The notes under the pieces: generated by a model
What the model was told of the DNA's origin: nothing
Database searches by the model: none
Seen by the model: only the letters and a program-made list of their open reading frames with translations
In this document: positions 37,936 through 46,498 of the stretch, one piece after another
Layout of the letters: each line of letters opens with the position of its first letter
Position numbering within the stretch: position 1 is the stretch's first letter
Made by a program: the position numbers and the translations under genes
DNA from: Nocardia sp. NBC_01327
GTDB taxonomy: Bacteria > Actinomycetota > Actinomycetes > Mycobacteriales > Mycobacteriaceae
Direction of reading: 5' to 3'
DNA: 64,000 nt
NCBI RefSeq assembly: GCF_035958815.1
Contig: NZ_CP108383.1
Location: 3,844,001-3,908,000, forward strand

Positions 37936-38445
37936 ATGAGGAGTGCTGTGAGTTCGCATTCGGCTGTGGTCGATGAGGTGGAAATCTCGCCGGCCCATGC
38001 GGGGAACGGTGTTCCTGTCACGATTTTCGATAGATGTCTCGGTGTGGTCCGGAATTTTCGTCGTAATAGTTCCGAGATCGCCCTGCCCGTGAAGGTGCGG
38101 GAAACGCAGTACGCCGCGCTGGCCACAACGGGATTCGCGTTCATGCAGGGCCTGCTGGCGATTCCGGACGGCGTGGACGGTGTGCTGGGGAGCACCGGGC
38201 ATTTCCTCGCCGCCTGGCTGACCGGCGGTGTGGCACTGCTTTTCGGGCTGCGCGCACCGTGGGTGTGGGTAGCCGCGCTGGGATTGGCCAGCATGCAGGC
38301 ATTTTTCGGCGTGTTCACGCTGGTATCGACTGAAATGCCCACCGGGGTAAGCCCGTTCGGCGTGCTCATCGGCGTCATGGCCTCCGGCATCGTGCTCGCG
38401 CTGCTGCTGCGCCGCGACTGCTACAACTGGTTCGTAGCCGCCTGA
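37936..38445 (+). CDS. four-helix membrane protein, unknown function
   Basis: 169 residues. A ~60-residue soluble N-terminus is followed by four predicted helices (LATTGFAFMQGLLAI, FLAAWLTGGVALLFGL, VWVAALGLASMQAFFGVF, GVLIGVMASGIVLALLL) and a short tail CYNWFVAA. I do not recognise a family. ATG 37936 has AGGGG upstream; GTG 37948 has GAGGAG 4 nt before it and is nearly as good. It stands alone between the permease terminator and a convergent flavoprotein gene. Confidence 0.7.
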   Translation: MRSAVSSHSAVVDEVEISPAHAGNGVPVTIFDRCLGVVRNFRRNSSEIALPVKVRETQYAALATTGFAFMQGLLAIPDGVDGVLGSTGHFLAAWLTGGVALLFGLRAPWVWVAALGLASMQAFFGVFTLVSTEMPTGVSPFGVLIGVMASGIVLALLLRRDCYNWFVAA

Positions 38446-38490
38446 GCGTCGGTTGCCGCCCGCGCACAGCTTGGGCGGCAACCGATCTCG

Positions 38491-40155
38491 CTACTTCAGG
38501 GTGCGGCCCAGGGCCCGGCCCGCGGCGCGGCCGGAGAAGATGCAGCCGCCCAGGAACGTGCCCTCCAGGGCGTTGTAGCCGTGTACGCCGCCGCCGCCGA
38601 AGCCGGCGACCTCACCGGCCGCGTACAGGCCCTCGAAGGCGGTGCCGTCCGGGCGCATCACCTGCGAGTCGAGGTTGGTCTGCAAGCCGCCCAGGGTCTT
38701 TCGGGTCAGGATATTGAGCCGGACCGCGATGAGCGGGCCGTGCGCCGGATCCAGGATCTTGTGCGGGGTGGCGACGCGGCCCAGCTTGTCACCGAGATAG
38801 CGCCGCGCATTGCCGATGGCCATGAGCTGGCCGTCCTTGCTGAACTTGTGCTCGGTATCGCGGTCGCGGGCGACCACCTGGCGCTCGATATCGGCGAAGT
38901 CCAGATGCGGCCCGCGCGCGATCTTGTTCATGCCCGCAACAAGATCCGTGAGATTGTCGGCCACCACGAAGTCGACGCCGTGCTTCTTGAACGCCTCTAC
39001 CGGGCCCGGCGCACCCTTGGCGACCCGGCTCTTGAGCGTGAGTTTCAGGTCCTTGCCGGTGATATCGGGGTTCTGCTCCGATCCGGAGAGCGCGAACTCC
39101 TTCTCGATGATCGACTGATCGAGGATGAACCACGAGTAGTCGTAGCCGGTGGACAGGATCTGCTTCATGGTGGCGTTGGTGTCGAAACCCGGGAAACACG
39201 GTGCGGGCATGCGCTTTCCATTGGCGTCGAACCACAGTGAGGACGGCCCCGGAATGATGCGGATAGCGTGATCGGGCCAGACCGGGTTCCAGTTGTGGAT
39301 GCCTTCGGTGTAGTGCCACATGCGATCCCGGTTCACGATGCGCCCGCCGGCGGCCTCGGTGATGCCGAGCATGCGCCCGTCCACATGGGCGGGTACACCC
39401 GAAATCATATGCTCCGGGCAGGGTCCCAGCCGATCCGTCGGCCAGTTGGCGCGAATGAGATCGTGATTGTGCCCGATGCCGCCCGAGGTGACGATGACCG
39501 CCTGGGCGGCAATCTCGAACTCGCTCACGATATTCCGGGACGAGGCCACGCCGCGTTCGGCATCGGAGGGTTCGAGCACACTGCCGCGCACGCCGGTCAC
39601 GACCTCCCCGGTGACCACGAGTTCGTCGACGCGGTGCCGGAAGGCGAATCCGACCTGCCCGCGCTTCTCGGCCGCGAGCACCGGCTCCAGGAATACCCGC
39701 ACCACCTCCGGCCCGGTGCCCCAGGTGAGGTGGAAGCGCGGTACGGAATTGCCGTGGCCGTCGGCGAACTCACCGCCGCGTTCGGCCCACCCGACCAGCG
39801 GCGTCACCCGCAGCCCGAGGTCGTACAGGTACTGCCGTTTCTCCCCGGCGGCGAATTCGACATAGGCCCTGGCCCACTGGCGACCCCAGTGGTCCTCGTC
39901 CTCGCGGTCGAAGCCGGCCGAGCCGAGCCAGTCCTGCATGGCCAGCTCGAGGGAATCCTTCACCCCCAGTCGCCGCTGTTCGGGACTGTCCACGAAGAAC
40001 AGGCCGCCCAGCGACCAGAACGCCTGCCCGCCCAGGTTGGCGCGGTTCTCCTGATCCACCACCAGTACCCGGCGACCCGCCTTGACCAGTTCGTGCGTGG
40101 CGACGAGACCGGCCAGACCGGCGCCGACGACGATGACATCCGGGTTCTCGATCAT
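38491..40155 (-). CDS. FAD-binding dehydrogenase (fumarate reductase/KstD-like flavoprotein)
   Basis: 554 residues. The N-terminal dinucleotide site VIVVGAGLAGLVATHELVKAGRRVLVVDQE binds FAD ADP. The C-terminal FAD contact GLYAAGEVAGFGGGGVHGYNALEGTFLGGCIFSGR is typical of the flavocytochrome c/3-ketosteroid dehydrogenase group. This version is a conserved actinobacterial 'FAD-binding dehydrogenase'; the substrate is not known, though steroid or related lipid oxidation is plausible. ATG 40155 has AGGGA at 6 nt, better than ATG 40161, which abuts it. A strong palindrome lies 26 bp upstream. Confidence 0.9.
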   Translation of the reverse strand: MIENPDVIVVGAGLAGLVATHELVKAGRRVLVVDQENRANLGGQAFWSLGGLFFVDSPEQRRLGVKDSLELAMQDWLGSAGFDREDEDHWGRQWARAYVEFAAGEKRQYLYDLGLRVTPLVGWAERGGEFADGHGNSVPRFHLTWGTGPEVVRVFLEPVLAAEKRGQVGFAFRHRVDELVVTGEVVTGVRGSVLEPSDAERGVASSRNIVSEFEIAAQAVIVTSGGIGHNHDLIRANWPTDRLGPCPEHMISGVPAHVDGRMLGITEAAGGRIVNRDRMWHYTEGIHNWNPVWPDHAIRIIPGPSSLWFDANGKRMPAPCFPGFDTNATMKQILSTGYDYSWFILDQSIIEKEFALSGSEQNPDITGKDLKLTLKSRVAKGAPGPVEAFKKHGVDFVVADNLTDLVAGMNKIARGPHLDFADIERQVVARDRDTEHKFSKDGQLMAIGNARRYLGDKLGRVATPHKILDPAHGPLIAVRLNILTRKTLGGLQTNLDSQVMRPDGTAFEGLYAAGEVAGFGGGGVHGYNALEGTFLGGCIFSGRAAGRALGRTLK

Positions 40156-40180
40156 GCCCATTCCCTAGGGTTGTAGAAAC

Positions 40181-40200
40181 TCGATACACGACTGTATCGA
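40181..40200. promoter_or_regulatory. 20-bp palindromic operator between divergent genes
   Basis: TCGATACA (40181-40188) and TGTATCGA (40193-40200) are perfect 8-bp arms around CGAC. It sits between the flavoprotein (start 40155, minus) and the YcaQ-like gene (start 40236, plus). No regulator gene is adjacent. Confidence 0.75.
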
Positions 40201-40235
40201 ACTTGTCTGTCGGTCGGACATGGCATGGTCTGAGT

Positions 40236-41492
40236 GTGCCGATTTCCTCAAGCGGGATCCCGACCCTGACCGTCGCTGCGGCGCGTCGCACCGCCCTGGC
40301 CGCCCAGGGGTTCGCCGCGGCCCGGCCCAGCGCTCCCGCGACGCGGCGGACGGTGTGGAAAGCGCTGGAGAGCACGAAGCTATTGCAGCTCGATTCGGTG
40401 TCCGCGGTGGTGCGGGCGCACTACGCGCCGGTGTTCAGCCGGATCGGCGCCTACGACACCGCACTGCTGGACGAGGCCGCCTGGAGCGATACCGCGCGCC
40501 GTCCGCGCAAGCTCGTCGAATACTGGGCGCACGAGGCGGCGCTGATTCCGGTGCAGGATTGGGCGCTCATGCGCTGGCGCATGGTGGAGTACCGGCACGG
40601 GCGCTGGAACGGTATGCGGCAAGTGACACAGCGCAATCCGGGGCTCGCCGATGATGTCAAGGGTGTGCTGAAGGAGTTCGGCGCGAGCACCGCGGGGGAG
40701 ATCGAGCGCCATCTGGAACTGGATCGTCCACGGTCCAAGGATCATTGGGGCTGGAACTACAGCGATACCAAGGTGGTGTGCGAGGCGCTGTTCGCGGCGG
40801 GGGAGGTCTCCGCACCCAAACGCGTTGGCTTCCAACGGCATTACGATCTGTCCGAGCGCGTCATTCCGCCCGAGGTGTACGCGCGCGAGATCGACGAGGC
40901 CGACGCCGTCCGGGAACTGGTCCGCAGGGCCGCGGCCGCGCACGGCATCGGCACCGAAACCGATCTGCGCGACTACTACCGGCTGAACCGCCGTCAGACC
41001 GAACCCGCCATCGCGGATCTGCTCGACGCGGGTGAGCTCACCCAGGTCGCCGTGGCGGGCTGGGACAAACCGGCCTATCTGCACACCGAAGCGCGCACCC
41101 CGCGCGGTATCACCGGGGCGGCGCTGCTGTGCCCCTTCGATCCGCTGATCTTCTTCCGCGCCCGCACCGAGCGCCTCTTCGATTTCCACTACCGCATCGA
41201 GATCTACACGCCGGAACACAAACGCGTGCACGGCTATTACGTCTTCCCGTTCCTGCTCGACGGTGAACTGGTCGGCCGGGTCGACCTACGCGCGGACCGC
41301 AATACCGGGGTGCTGCGGGTGCCCGGCGCCTTCGCCGAACCCGGCCACAACAATGCCCGGGTGGTGGCGGAACTTGCTGGGGCGCTGCGGGAAATGGCCG
41401 ATTGGCTCGCGCTGGACACCTTCGAGGTGGGGGAGCGCGGCGATCTCGCGCCCGCGCTGAGGCGCGAGCTGAGCTCGCGCCTGCGCGTCTAA
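40236..41492 (+). CDS. YcaQ/AlkX-like winged-helix DNA repair protein
   Basis: 418 residues from GTG 40236. Family of helix-turn-helix '42' proteins including the interstrand-crosslink DNA glycosylase YcaQ. The characteristic QxD catalytic motif is present as LLQLDSVSAVVRAHYAPVFSR; WAHEAALIPVQDW, DLRDYYRLN and the C-terminal LLCPFDPLIFFRARTERLFDFHYRIEIYTPEHKRVHGYY are strongly conserved. It probably unhooks alkylation crosslinks. A TTG at 40203 would extend it into the operator region. Confidence 0.87.
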   Translation: MPISSSGIPTLTVAAARRTALAAQGFAAARPSAPATRRTVWKALESTKLLQLDSVSAVVRAHYAPVFSRIGAYDTALLDEAAWSDTARRPRKLVEYWAHEAALIPVQDWALMRWRMVEYRHGRWNGMRQVTQRNPGLADDVKGVLKEFGASTAGEIERHLELDRPRSKDHWGWNYSDTKVVCEALFAAGEVSAPKRVGFQRHYDLSERVIPPEVYAREIDEADAVRELVRRAAAAHGIGTETDLRDYYRLNRRQTEPAIADLLDAGELTQVAVAGWDKPAYLHTEARTPRGITGAALLCPFDPLIFFRARTERLFDFHYRIEIYTPEHKRVHGYYVFPFLLDGELVGRVDLRADRNTGVLRVPGAFAEPGHNNARVVAELAGALREMADWLALDTFEVGERGDLAPALRRELSSRLRV

Positions 41493-41505
41493 CCGGGATG
41501 CTTCG

Positions 41506-41841
41506 TCAGAACGGGCCGTCGGTGTAGGCGTTGAGCACAATGCCCTTGCGGCCGTCGCCGGTGCACTCGATGGTCATGGGCATGAGCGGGCGCGGCGAGT
41601 CGCCCACGATGTAGGTCGGGGCCTGCTGGCCGTTGCCGACCTGCCGCGTGCCCAGGCACTGCACCACGGCGGCATACCAGTGGCCGTCGGCGGGACAGGT
41701 GTAGGTCGCGGTATCCAGCGTCCGGTCGATGCGGCACGCCTCCTCGGCCTGCGAGGCCGGGGTGGCAATGGTGACCAGGGCCGCGGCTCCGAGACCCAGG
41801 GCCGAGCCGACCGCGAGCGATCGGCGGTAAGGACGGTTCAT
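41506..41841 (-). CDS. small secreted protein (111 residues)
   Basis: The signal peptide is clear (MNRPYRRSLAVGSALGLGAAALVTIATPASQA). The ~78-residue mature part has four Cys (ACRID, YTCPADG, VQCLG, IECTG), consistent with two disulfides, and no recognised domain. ATG 41841 has AGGAGA upstream. It lies behind a second small exported protein on the same strand. The function is unknown; it could be a cell-envelope or host-facing protein. Confidence 0.75.
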   Translation of the reverse strand: MNRPYRRSLAVGSALGLGAAALVTIATPASQAEEACRIDRTLDTATYTCPADGHWYAAVVQCLGTRQVGNGQQAPTYIVGDSPRPLMPMTIECTGDGRKGIVLNAYTDGPF

Positions 41842-41951
41842 CTTCAACTCTCTCCTTGTGCGTGGATAGATCGTCCGATGACAGTGCGGCCCCCATAGTG
41901 GCCTCATATGCCGCTCCGACGTGGGAGTACACGCGCACGGACCGGTGGTGT

Positions 41952-42164
41952 CTACGCGATGCGCAGCTGCCGCGGCGCGGCGGCCGCCGGCCCGGCGCAC
42001 TCCAGCGGGATCGATGTGTGCACCAGGTAGTCCCCGGACACGAAGGTCGAGGCATCCTCCGATTCCGCGGCGGCCGGCATGGACACGGCCACCAGCGCGG
42101 CGGCCGCCATGGTCACTGCGGCTCCGATCGCAAGCCACCGGCGGCGAAGGCGAAGGCGGATCAT
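41952..42164 (-). CDS. small secreted protein (70 residues)
   Basis: MIRLRLRRRWLAIGAAVTMAAAALVAVSMPAAA is a basic, hydrophobic signal peptide, leaving a mature peptide of only ~37 residues with one Cys. ATG 42164 has GGGAG at 8 nt. It is followed after 110 bp by the 111-residue secreted protein; both show the same design (strong signal, tiny mature part). No family is recognised. Confidence 0.65.
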   Translation of the reverse strand: MIRLRLRRRWLAIGAAVTMAAAALVAVSMPAAAESEDASTFVSGDYLVHTSIPLECAGPAAAAPRQLRIA

Positions 42165-42327
42165 GTCAGTGCTCCCTTCTGTCGGCTGATCTTGTCGATA
42201 CCTTCGTCACCGCGCGGCTCCCGGATGCGGTCCCCGGCGCGCCGCCGATCCCGGCCGTGTCGCAAGGAGATTCCCATCGCGTGGCGCCGGAGTGAGCCGG
42301 TGCTGCCGGGCTGTCGGAGGGGCTGGT

Positions 42328-42333
42328 TAACCT
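42328..42333 (+). promoter_or_regulatory. leaderless -10 box of uvrC
   Basis: TAACCT, 6 nt, then GTG 42340. This decides between the GTG codons at 42334 and 42340. Confidence 0.5.
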
Positions 42334-42339
42334 GTGGGC

Positions 42340-44346
42340 GTGGCAGATCCCGCGACGTACCGGCCCGCGCCGGGGACGATTCCCGTTGAACCCGGTGTGT
42401 ACAAGTTCCGTGATGTGCACAGCCGGGTCATCTACGTCGGTAAGGCGAAAAGTCTGCGCAGCAGGCTGAACTCGTATTTCGCGGATGTGTACTCGCTGCA
42501 CCCGCGTACGCGCCAGATGGTGACCACGGCGGCCAGCGTGGAGTGGACCGTGGTGTCCACCGAGGTGGAGGCGCTGCAGCTCGAGTACAACTGGATCAAG
42601 GAGTTCGATCCGCGCTTCAATGTGCGGTACCGCGACGACAAGTCGTATCCGGTGCTGGCGGTGAGCCTCAATGAGGAGTACCCGCGAGTGTTCGTCTACC
42701 GGGGCGCCCGCAAGAAGGGCGTCCGGTACTTCGGGCCGTACGCGCATGCCTGGGCGATTCGCGAGACGCTGGATCTGCTGCTGCGGGTGTTCCCGGTGCG
42801 CACCTGCTCCGCGGGAGTCTTCAAGCGGCACAACCAGATCGGCCGCCCCTGCCTGCTCGGGTACATCGACAAGTGTTCCGCCCCGTGCGTCGGCCGGGTG
42901 AATGCCGACGAGCATCGGCAGATCGTCGAGGACTTCTGCGATTTCCTCTCCGGCAAGACCGACCGGTTGGTCAAGGAGCTGGAGCGGAAGATGCATTCCG
43001 CCTCCGAGGAACTCGAATTCGAGACCGCCGCCCGGCTGCGCGACGATGTGCAGGCACTGCGCCGGGCACTCGAGAAGCAGGCCGTGGTGCTGGGCACCGG
43101 CACCGATGCCGATGTGGTCGAGTTCGCCATCGACGAACTGGAAGTCGCGGTGCAGATCTTCCACGTCCGCGACGGCCGGGTCCGCGGTCAGCGCGGCTGG
43201 GTGGTCGATAAATCCGGTGACGCCATCGACGAGATCGACTCCGGCGGCGAGCTGCCGGTCCTGGTCGAACAGTTCCTGACCCAGTTCTACGGTGAGCAGT
43301 CCACCCTCGCCGCGCAGGCCGGTGACGAACAGCCCGGTACCGTGGTGCCGCGCGAGGTGCTGGTGCCCGCGCTGCCCCGCGATGCCGAGCAGGTGCAGCA
43401 GTGGCTGACCGGGATCCGCGGCTCGGCCGTGCAGCTGCGGGTGCCGCAGCGCGGTGACAAGAAGGCCCTCGCCGAGACCGTGCAGCGCAATGCGCAGGAA
43501 TCGCTGCAACAGCACAAGCTAAGGCGCGCAGGCGATCTCACCGCTCGCTCGGCGGCGCTGCAGGGCATTCAGGACGCCCTCGATCTGGACAGCGCACCAC
43601 TGCGCATCGAATGCGTCGACATCAGCCATGTGCAGGGCACCGATGTGGTGGCCTCGCTGGTGGTGTTCGAGGACGGTCTGGCGCGCAAGTCCGAGTATCG
43701 GCACTACGCCATCAAGGAGGCCGCCGGCGACGGCCGCTCCGACGATGTGGCCAGCATTGCCGAGGTGACCCGGCGGCGCTTCGGCAAGCTGCGCCGCGAT
43801 CTGGACGCGGCGGAGGCCGCCGATCTGGCCGCGCTCGAATCCGGTTCGGACCCAATGGAATCGGGCCTTCCGGGCATAGACCCGAAGACGGGCAAACCAC
43901 GCCGCTTTGCCTATCCGCCCAACCTCTACGTGGTCGACGGCGGCGCGCCGCAGGTGAATGCCGCCGCCGAGGTCCTCGATGAACTCGGCATCACCGATGT
44001 CGCGGTCATCGGCCTGGCCAAGCGCCTGGAGGAGGTCTGGGTGCCCAATGAGCCGGATCCGGTGATCATGCCCCGCACCAGCGAATCGCTCTACCTGCTG
44101 CAACGCGTGCGTGATGAGGCGCACCGCTTCGCCATCACCTTCCACCGGAGCAAACGCTCCCGGCGCATGACCGCTTCGGCGCTGGACGCCGTCCCCGGTC
44201 TGGGCGCGGCCCGCAAGACCGCTCTGGTCACGCACTTCGGGTCCGTCGCGAAGCTGAAGGAGGCTACGGTGGAGCAGATCACCGAGGTCCCGGGCATCGG
44301 GGTGGCCACGGCGAAGGCGGTGCTGGCCGCTTTGCGCCCGGAGTAG
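42340..44346 (+). CDS. uvrC: excinuclease ABC subunit C
   Basis: 668 residues; makes both incisions in nucleotide excision repair. The N-terminal GIY-YIG domain is read as PGVYKFRDVHSRVIYVGKAKSLRSRLNSYF. The UvrB-binding UVR motif is near residue 205-240. The C-terminal RNase H-like nuclease has CVDISHVQGTDVVASLVVFEDG and LYVVDGGAPQVNAA (catalytic Asp residues). A helix-hairpin-helix pair ends the protein (LDAVPGLGAARKTALVTHFGSV). It heads the conserved uvrC-rapZ-yvcK-whiA block. Confidence 0.96.
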   Translation: MADPATYRPAPGTIPVEPGVYKFRDVHSRVIYVGKAKSLRSRLNSYFADVYSLHPRTRQMVTTAASVEWTVVSTEVEALQLEYNWIKEFDPRFNVRYRDDKSYPVLAVSLNEEYPRVFVYRGARKKGVRYFGPYAHAWAIRETLDLLLRVFPVRTCSAGVFKRHNQIGRPCLLGYIDKCSAPCVGRVNADEHRQIVEDFCDFLSGKTDRLVKELERKMHSASEELEFETAARLRDDVQALRRALEKQAVVLGTGTDADVVEFAIDELEVAVQIFHVRDGRVRGQRGWVVDKSGDAIDEIDSGGELPVLVEQFLTQFYGEQSTLAAQAGDEQPGTVVPREVLVPALPRDAEQVQQWLTGIRGSAVQLRVPQRGDKKALAETVQRNAQESLQQHKLRRAGDLTARSAALQGIQDALDLDSAPLRIECVDISHVQGTDVVASLVVFEDGLARKSEYRHYAIKEAAGDGRSDDVASIAEVTRRRFGKLRRDLDAAEAADLAALESGSDPMESGLPGIDPKTGKPRRFAYPPNLYVVDGGAPQVNAAAEVLDELGITDVAVIGLAKRLEEVWVPNEPDPVIMPRTSESLYLLQRVRDEAHRFAITFHRSKRSRRMTASALDAVPGLGAARKTALVTHFGSVAKLKEATVEQITEVPGIGVATAKAVLAALRPE

Positions 44347-44362
44347 GCCACATTCGGCGCTC

Positions 44363-44398
44363 GCGCGACACGCCGATGGCATGTTGCGCGACACGCCG
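44363..44398. repeat. paired GCGCGACACGCCG motif upstream of rapZ
   Basis: The 13-mer GCGCGACACGCCG occurs at 44363-44375 and again at 44386-44398 (23 bp apart). A related GCGACAG follows at 44413. The same kind of pair is found before mihF. Confidence 0.6.
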
Positions 44399-44516
44399 TC
44401 TGTGCAGGTGGAGCGACAGAATTACAGCTGTGTCTCTCCTCGTGCGTGCGCCTGCGATGTTTTGGGTTATCGGTGCAGGATGATCGAGGGAACCCCAGAC
44501 ACGAACCCGGTAGGAC

Positions 44517-45443
44517 ATGACGCGCGTCGAAGCCAGTAGTAAGAACCTCGGTCAGCCACAACAGGTCGAGGTGGTCATCGTCACCGGTTTGTCCGGGGCG
44601 GGTCGTGGTACCGCTGCCAAGGTGCTCGAAGATCTCGGCTATTACGTTGCCGACAATCTGCCGCCCGAGTTGATCGGCCGCATGGTCGAACTCGGGGACA
44701 GTGCCGACCCGCCGATTCGCAAGCTCGCCATGGTGATGGATGTGCGCAGCCGCTTCTTCACCGGAAATCTTTCGGCGGTCACCGAACAACTGCGTTCCGC
44801 GGGCGTGCGCACCCGCATTCTTTTCCTGGAGGCCTCCGACGATGTCCTGATTCGTCGATACGGGTTCGCGCGGCGGCGTCATCCGCTGCAGAGCGAGAGT
44901 GCCGACGGCACGCTGACCGCGGGCATCACCGCGGAACGCCGCCGTCTGGACTCGGTGAAGACCGCGGCCGATCTCGTGATCGACACCACCGCACTATCGA
45001 TTCACCAACTGCACCGAAAGCTGGAAGAGGCGTATGGCGGCGACGCCAAGACCGCCTTGCAATTAACAATCCAATCGTTCGGTTTTAAGTACGGAGTACC
45101 ACTGGACGCCGATATGGTGTTGGATTTGCGTTTCCTGCCCAATCCGCATTGGGTCCCGGAACTCCGCGAACAGACCGGACAGGATGCCGCGGTCAGTGAG
45201 TATGTGCTGTCGCGTCCGGGGGCCCAGGACTATCTGGGTACCGGTCGCCACCTCATCGACCTCACCACCGAGGGCTACCGCCAAGAGGGGAAGCGATACA
45301 TGACCGTGGCAGTGGGCTGCACGGGCGGTAAACACCGCAGTGTGGCAATAGCGGAGGCACTGGGTGAACTACTCGGCGCCGGCGCGAACCCCGGATCGGG
45401 GGACGTGATCCGCGTGGTCCATCGGGATTTGGGGCGAGAATGA
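44517..45443 (+). CDS. rapZ: RNase adapter protein RapZ (nucleotide-binding)
   Basis: 308 residues. The P-loop reads GLSGAGRGTA, with Arg at the usual Lys position, as is normal in actinobacterial members. DNLPPELI, RYGFARRRHPL and the C-terminal domain with VAVGCTGGKHRSVAIAE are conserved. In E. coli it steers RNase E to the GlmZ RNA; the role in actinobacteria is unsettled but the rapZ-yvcK-whiA linkage is near universal. The stop overlaps yvcK (ATGA). Confidence 0.94.
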   Translation: MTRVEASSKNLGQPQQVEVVIVTGLSGAGRGTAAKVLEDLGYYVADNLPPELIGRMVELGDSADPPIRKLAMVMDVRSRFFTGNLSAVTEQLRSAGVRTRILFLEASDDVLIRRYGFARRRHPLQSESADGTLTAGITAERRRLDSVKTAADLVIDTTALSIHQLHRKLEEAYGGDAKTALQLTIQSFGFKYGVPLDADMVLDLRFLPNPHWVPELREQTGQDAAVSEYVLSRPGAQDYLGTGRHLIDLTTEGYRQEGKRYMTVAVGCTGGKHRSVAIAEALGELLGAGANPGSGDVIRVVHRDLGRE

Positions 45444-46498
45444 CTGCGCGCGAAACGAATCGGCATGCCAACCCCGCGATCGTGGCGCTGGGTGGCGGAC
45501 ACGGTCTGTACGCGACGCTGACCGCGGTGCGCCGGCTGACCCGCAAGATCACGGCGGTGGTGACGGTCGCCGATGACGGTGGTTCCTCCGGGCGACTGCG
45601 TTCCGAACTCGGCATGTTGCCGCCCGGCGACCTGCGCATGGCGCTGGCGGCCCTGGCCGAGGAGTCCGACGGCATCTGGGCGCGCACCCTGCAGCACCGC
45701 TTCGGCGGTACCGGAGCACTGGCCGGGCATTCGGTCGGCAATCTGATTCTGGCGGGCTTGACAGAGGAATTGGGCGATCCGGTGGCCGCGCTCGACGAGG
45801 CCGGGAAGATCCTCCGCATCACCGGCCGAGTGCTGCCGATGTCACCGATCGCTCTGACCATCGAAGCGGATGTGGCGGGGCTCGAGGGCGACCCCCGGGT
45901 GAGCCGTTGTATCCGGGGTCAGGTCGCGGTCGCGACCACCCCGGGCAAGGTCCGCCGGGTGCGCCTGATTCCGTCCGATCCGCCCGCCTGCACGGAGGCT
46001 ACCTCGGCAATCGAGCATGCGGACGTGGTGGTGCTCGGGCCCGGCAGCTGGTTCACGAGTGTCATCCCGCATGTGCTCGTGCCCGATTTGCACGAAGCTC
46101 TGCTGCATACGCGTGCCCGGAAAGTGCTGGTGCTCAACCTCGCTGCGGAACCGGGCGAAACGGCCGGATTCTCCGCGGAACGGCACCTACATGTATTGTC
46201 CCAGCACGCACCGGATTTCACGGTGGACCATGTTTTGGTCGATTCAGGATCCGTACCCGAGGGTAGGGAACGCGAACATGTAGCAAGAGCTGCCGAACAG
46301 CTGCGAGCACGAGTAACCTTCGCTGATGTTGCCGAGGCCGGGACAGACCGGCACCACCCCGGAAAGCTTGCCGCCGCACTGGATCAGGTGATCCGGCAAC
46401 CTCGGCCGGAATCAGCAGGTCTTCGAGTCGAAGGACGGCATATGGGCCAACATGTGCGCACCGGGTTGGGTGGAAAGGAGCGCGTCTCGTGGCGATGA
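45440..46498 (+). CDS. yvcK: gluconeogenesis/cell-envelope factor of the YvcK/CofD family
   Basis: 352 residues. The nucleotide-sugar-binding loop IVALGGGHGLYATL and the VADDGGSSGRLR motif define the family, with LGPGSWFTSVIPHVLVPDL and the late DSGSVPEG region. YvcK (CuvA in mycobacteria) binds UDP-sugars and supports peptidoglycan synthesis and cell shape. The start overlaps rapZ and the stop overlaps whiA. The C-terminal ~35 residues are variable. Confidence 0.94.
   Translation: MTARETNRHANPAIVALGGGHGLYATLTAVRRLTRKITAVVTVADDGGSSGRLRSELGMLPPGDLRMALAALAEESDGIWARTLQHRFGGTGALAGHSVGNLILAGLTEELGDPVAALDEAGKILRITGRVLPMSPIALTIEADVAGLEGDPRVSRCIRGQVAVATTPGKVRRVRLIPSDPPACTEATSAIEHADVVVLGPGSWFTSVIPHVLVPDLHEALLHTRARKVLVLNLAAEPGETAGFSAERHLHVLSQHAPDFTVDHVLVDSGSVPEGREREHVARAAEQLRARVTFADVAEAGTDRHHPGKLAAALDQVIRQPRPESAGLRVEGRHMGQHVRTGLGGKERVSWR

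Noticed and set aside
37791..37976. Small gene at 37791 after the permease terminator
   Set aside because: It overlaps the start of the better-supported membrane protein, lacks a ribosome binding site and has no recognisable composition of a real protein.
44580..44620. RapZ Walker A lysine replaced by arginine as a defect
   Set aside because: GAGRGTA is, to my knowledge, the usual form in actinobacterial RapZ, so it is not unusual.
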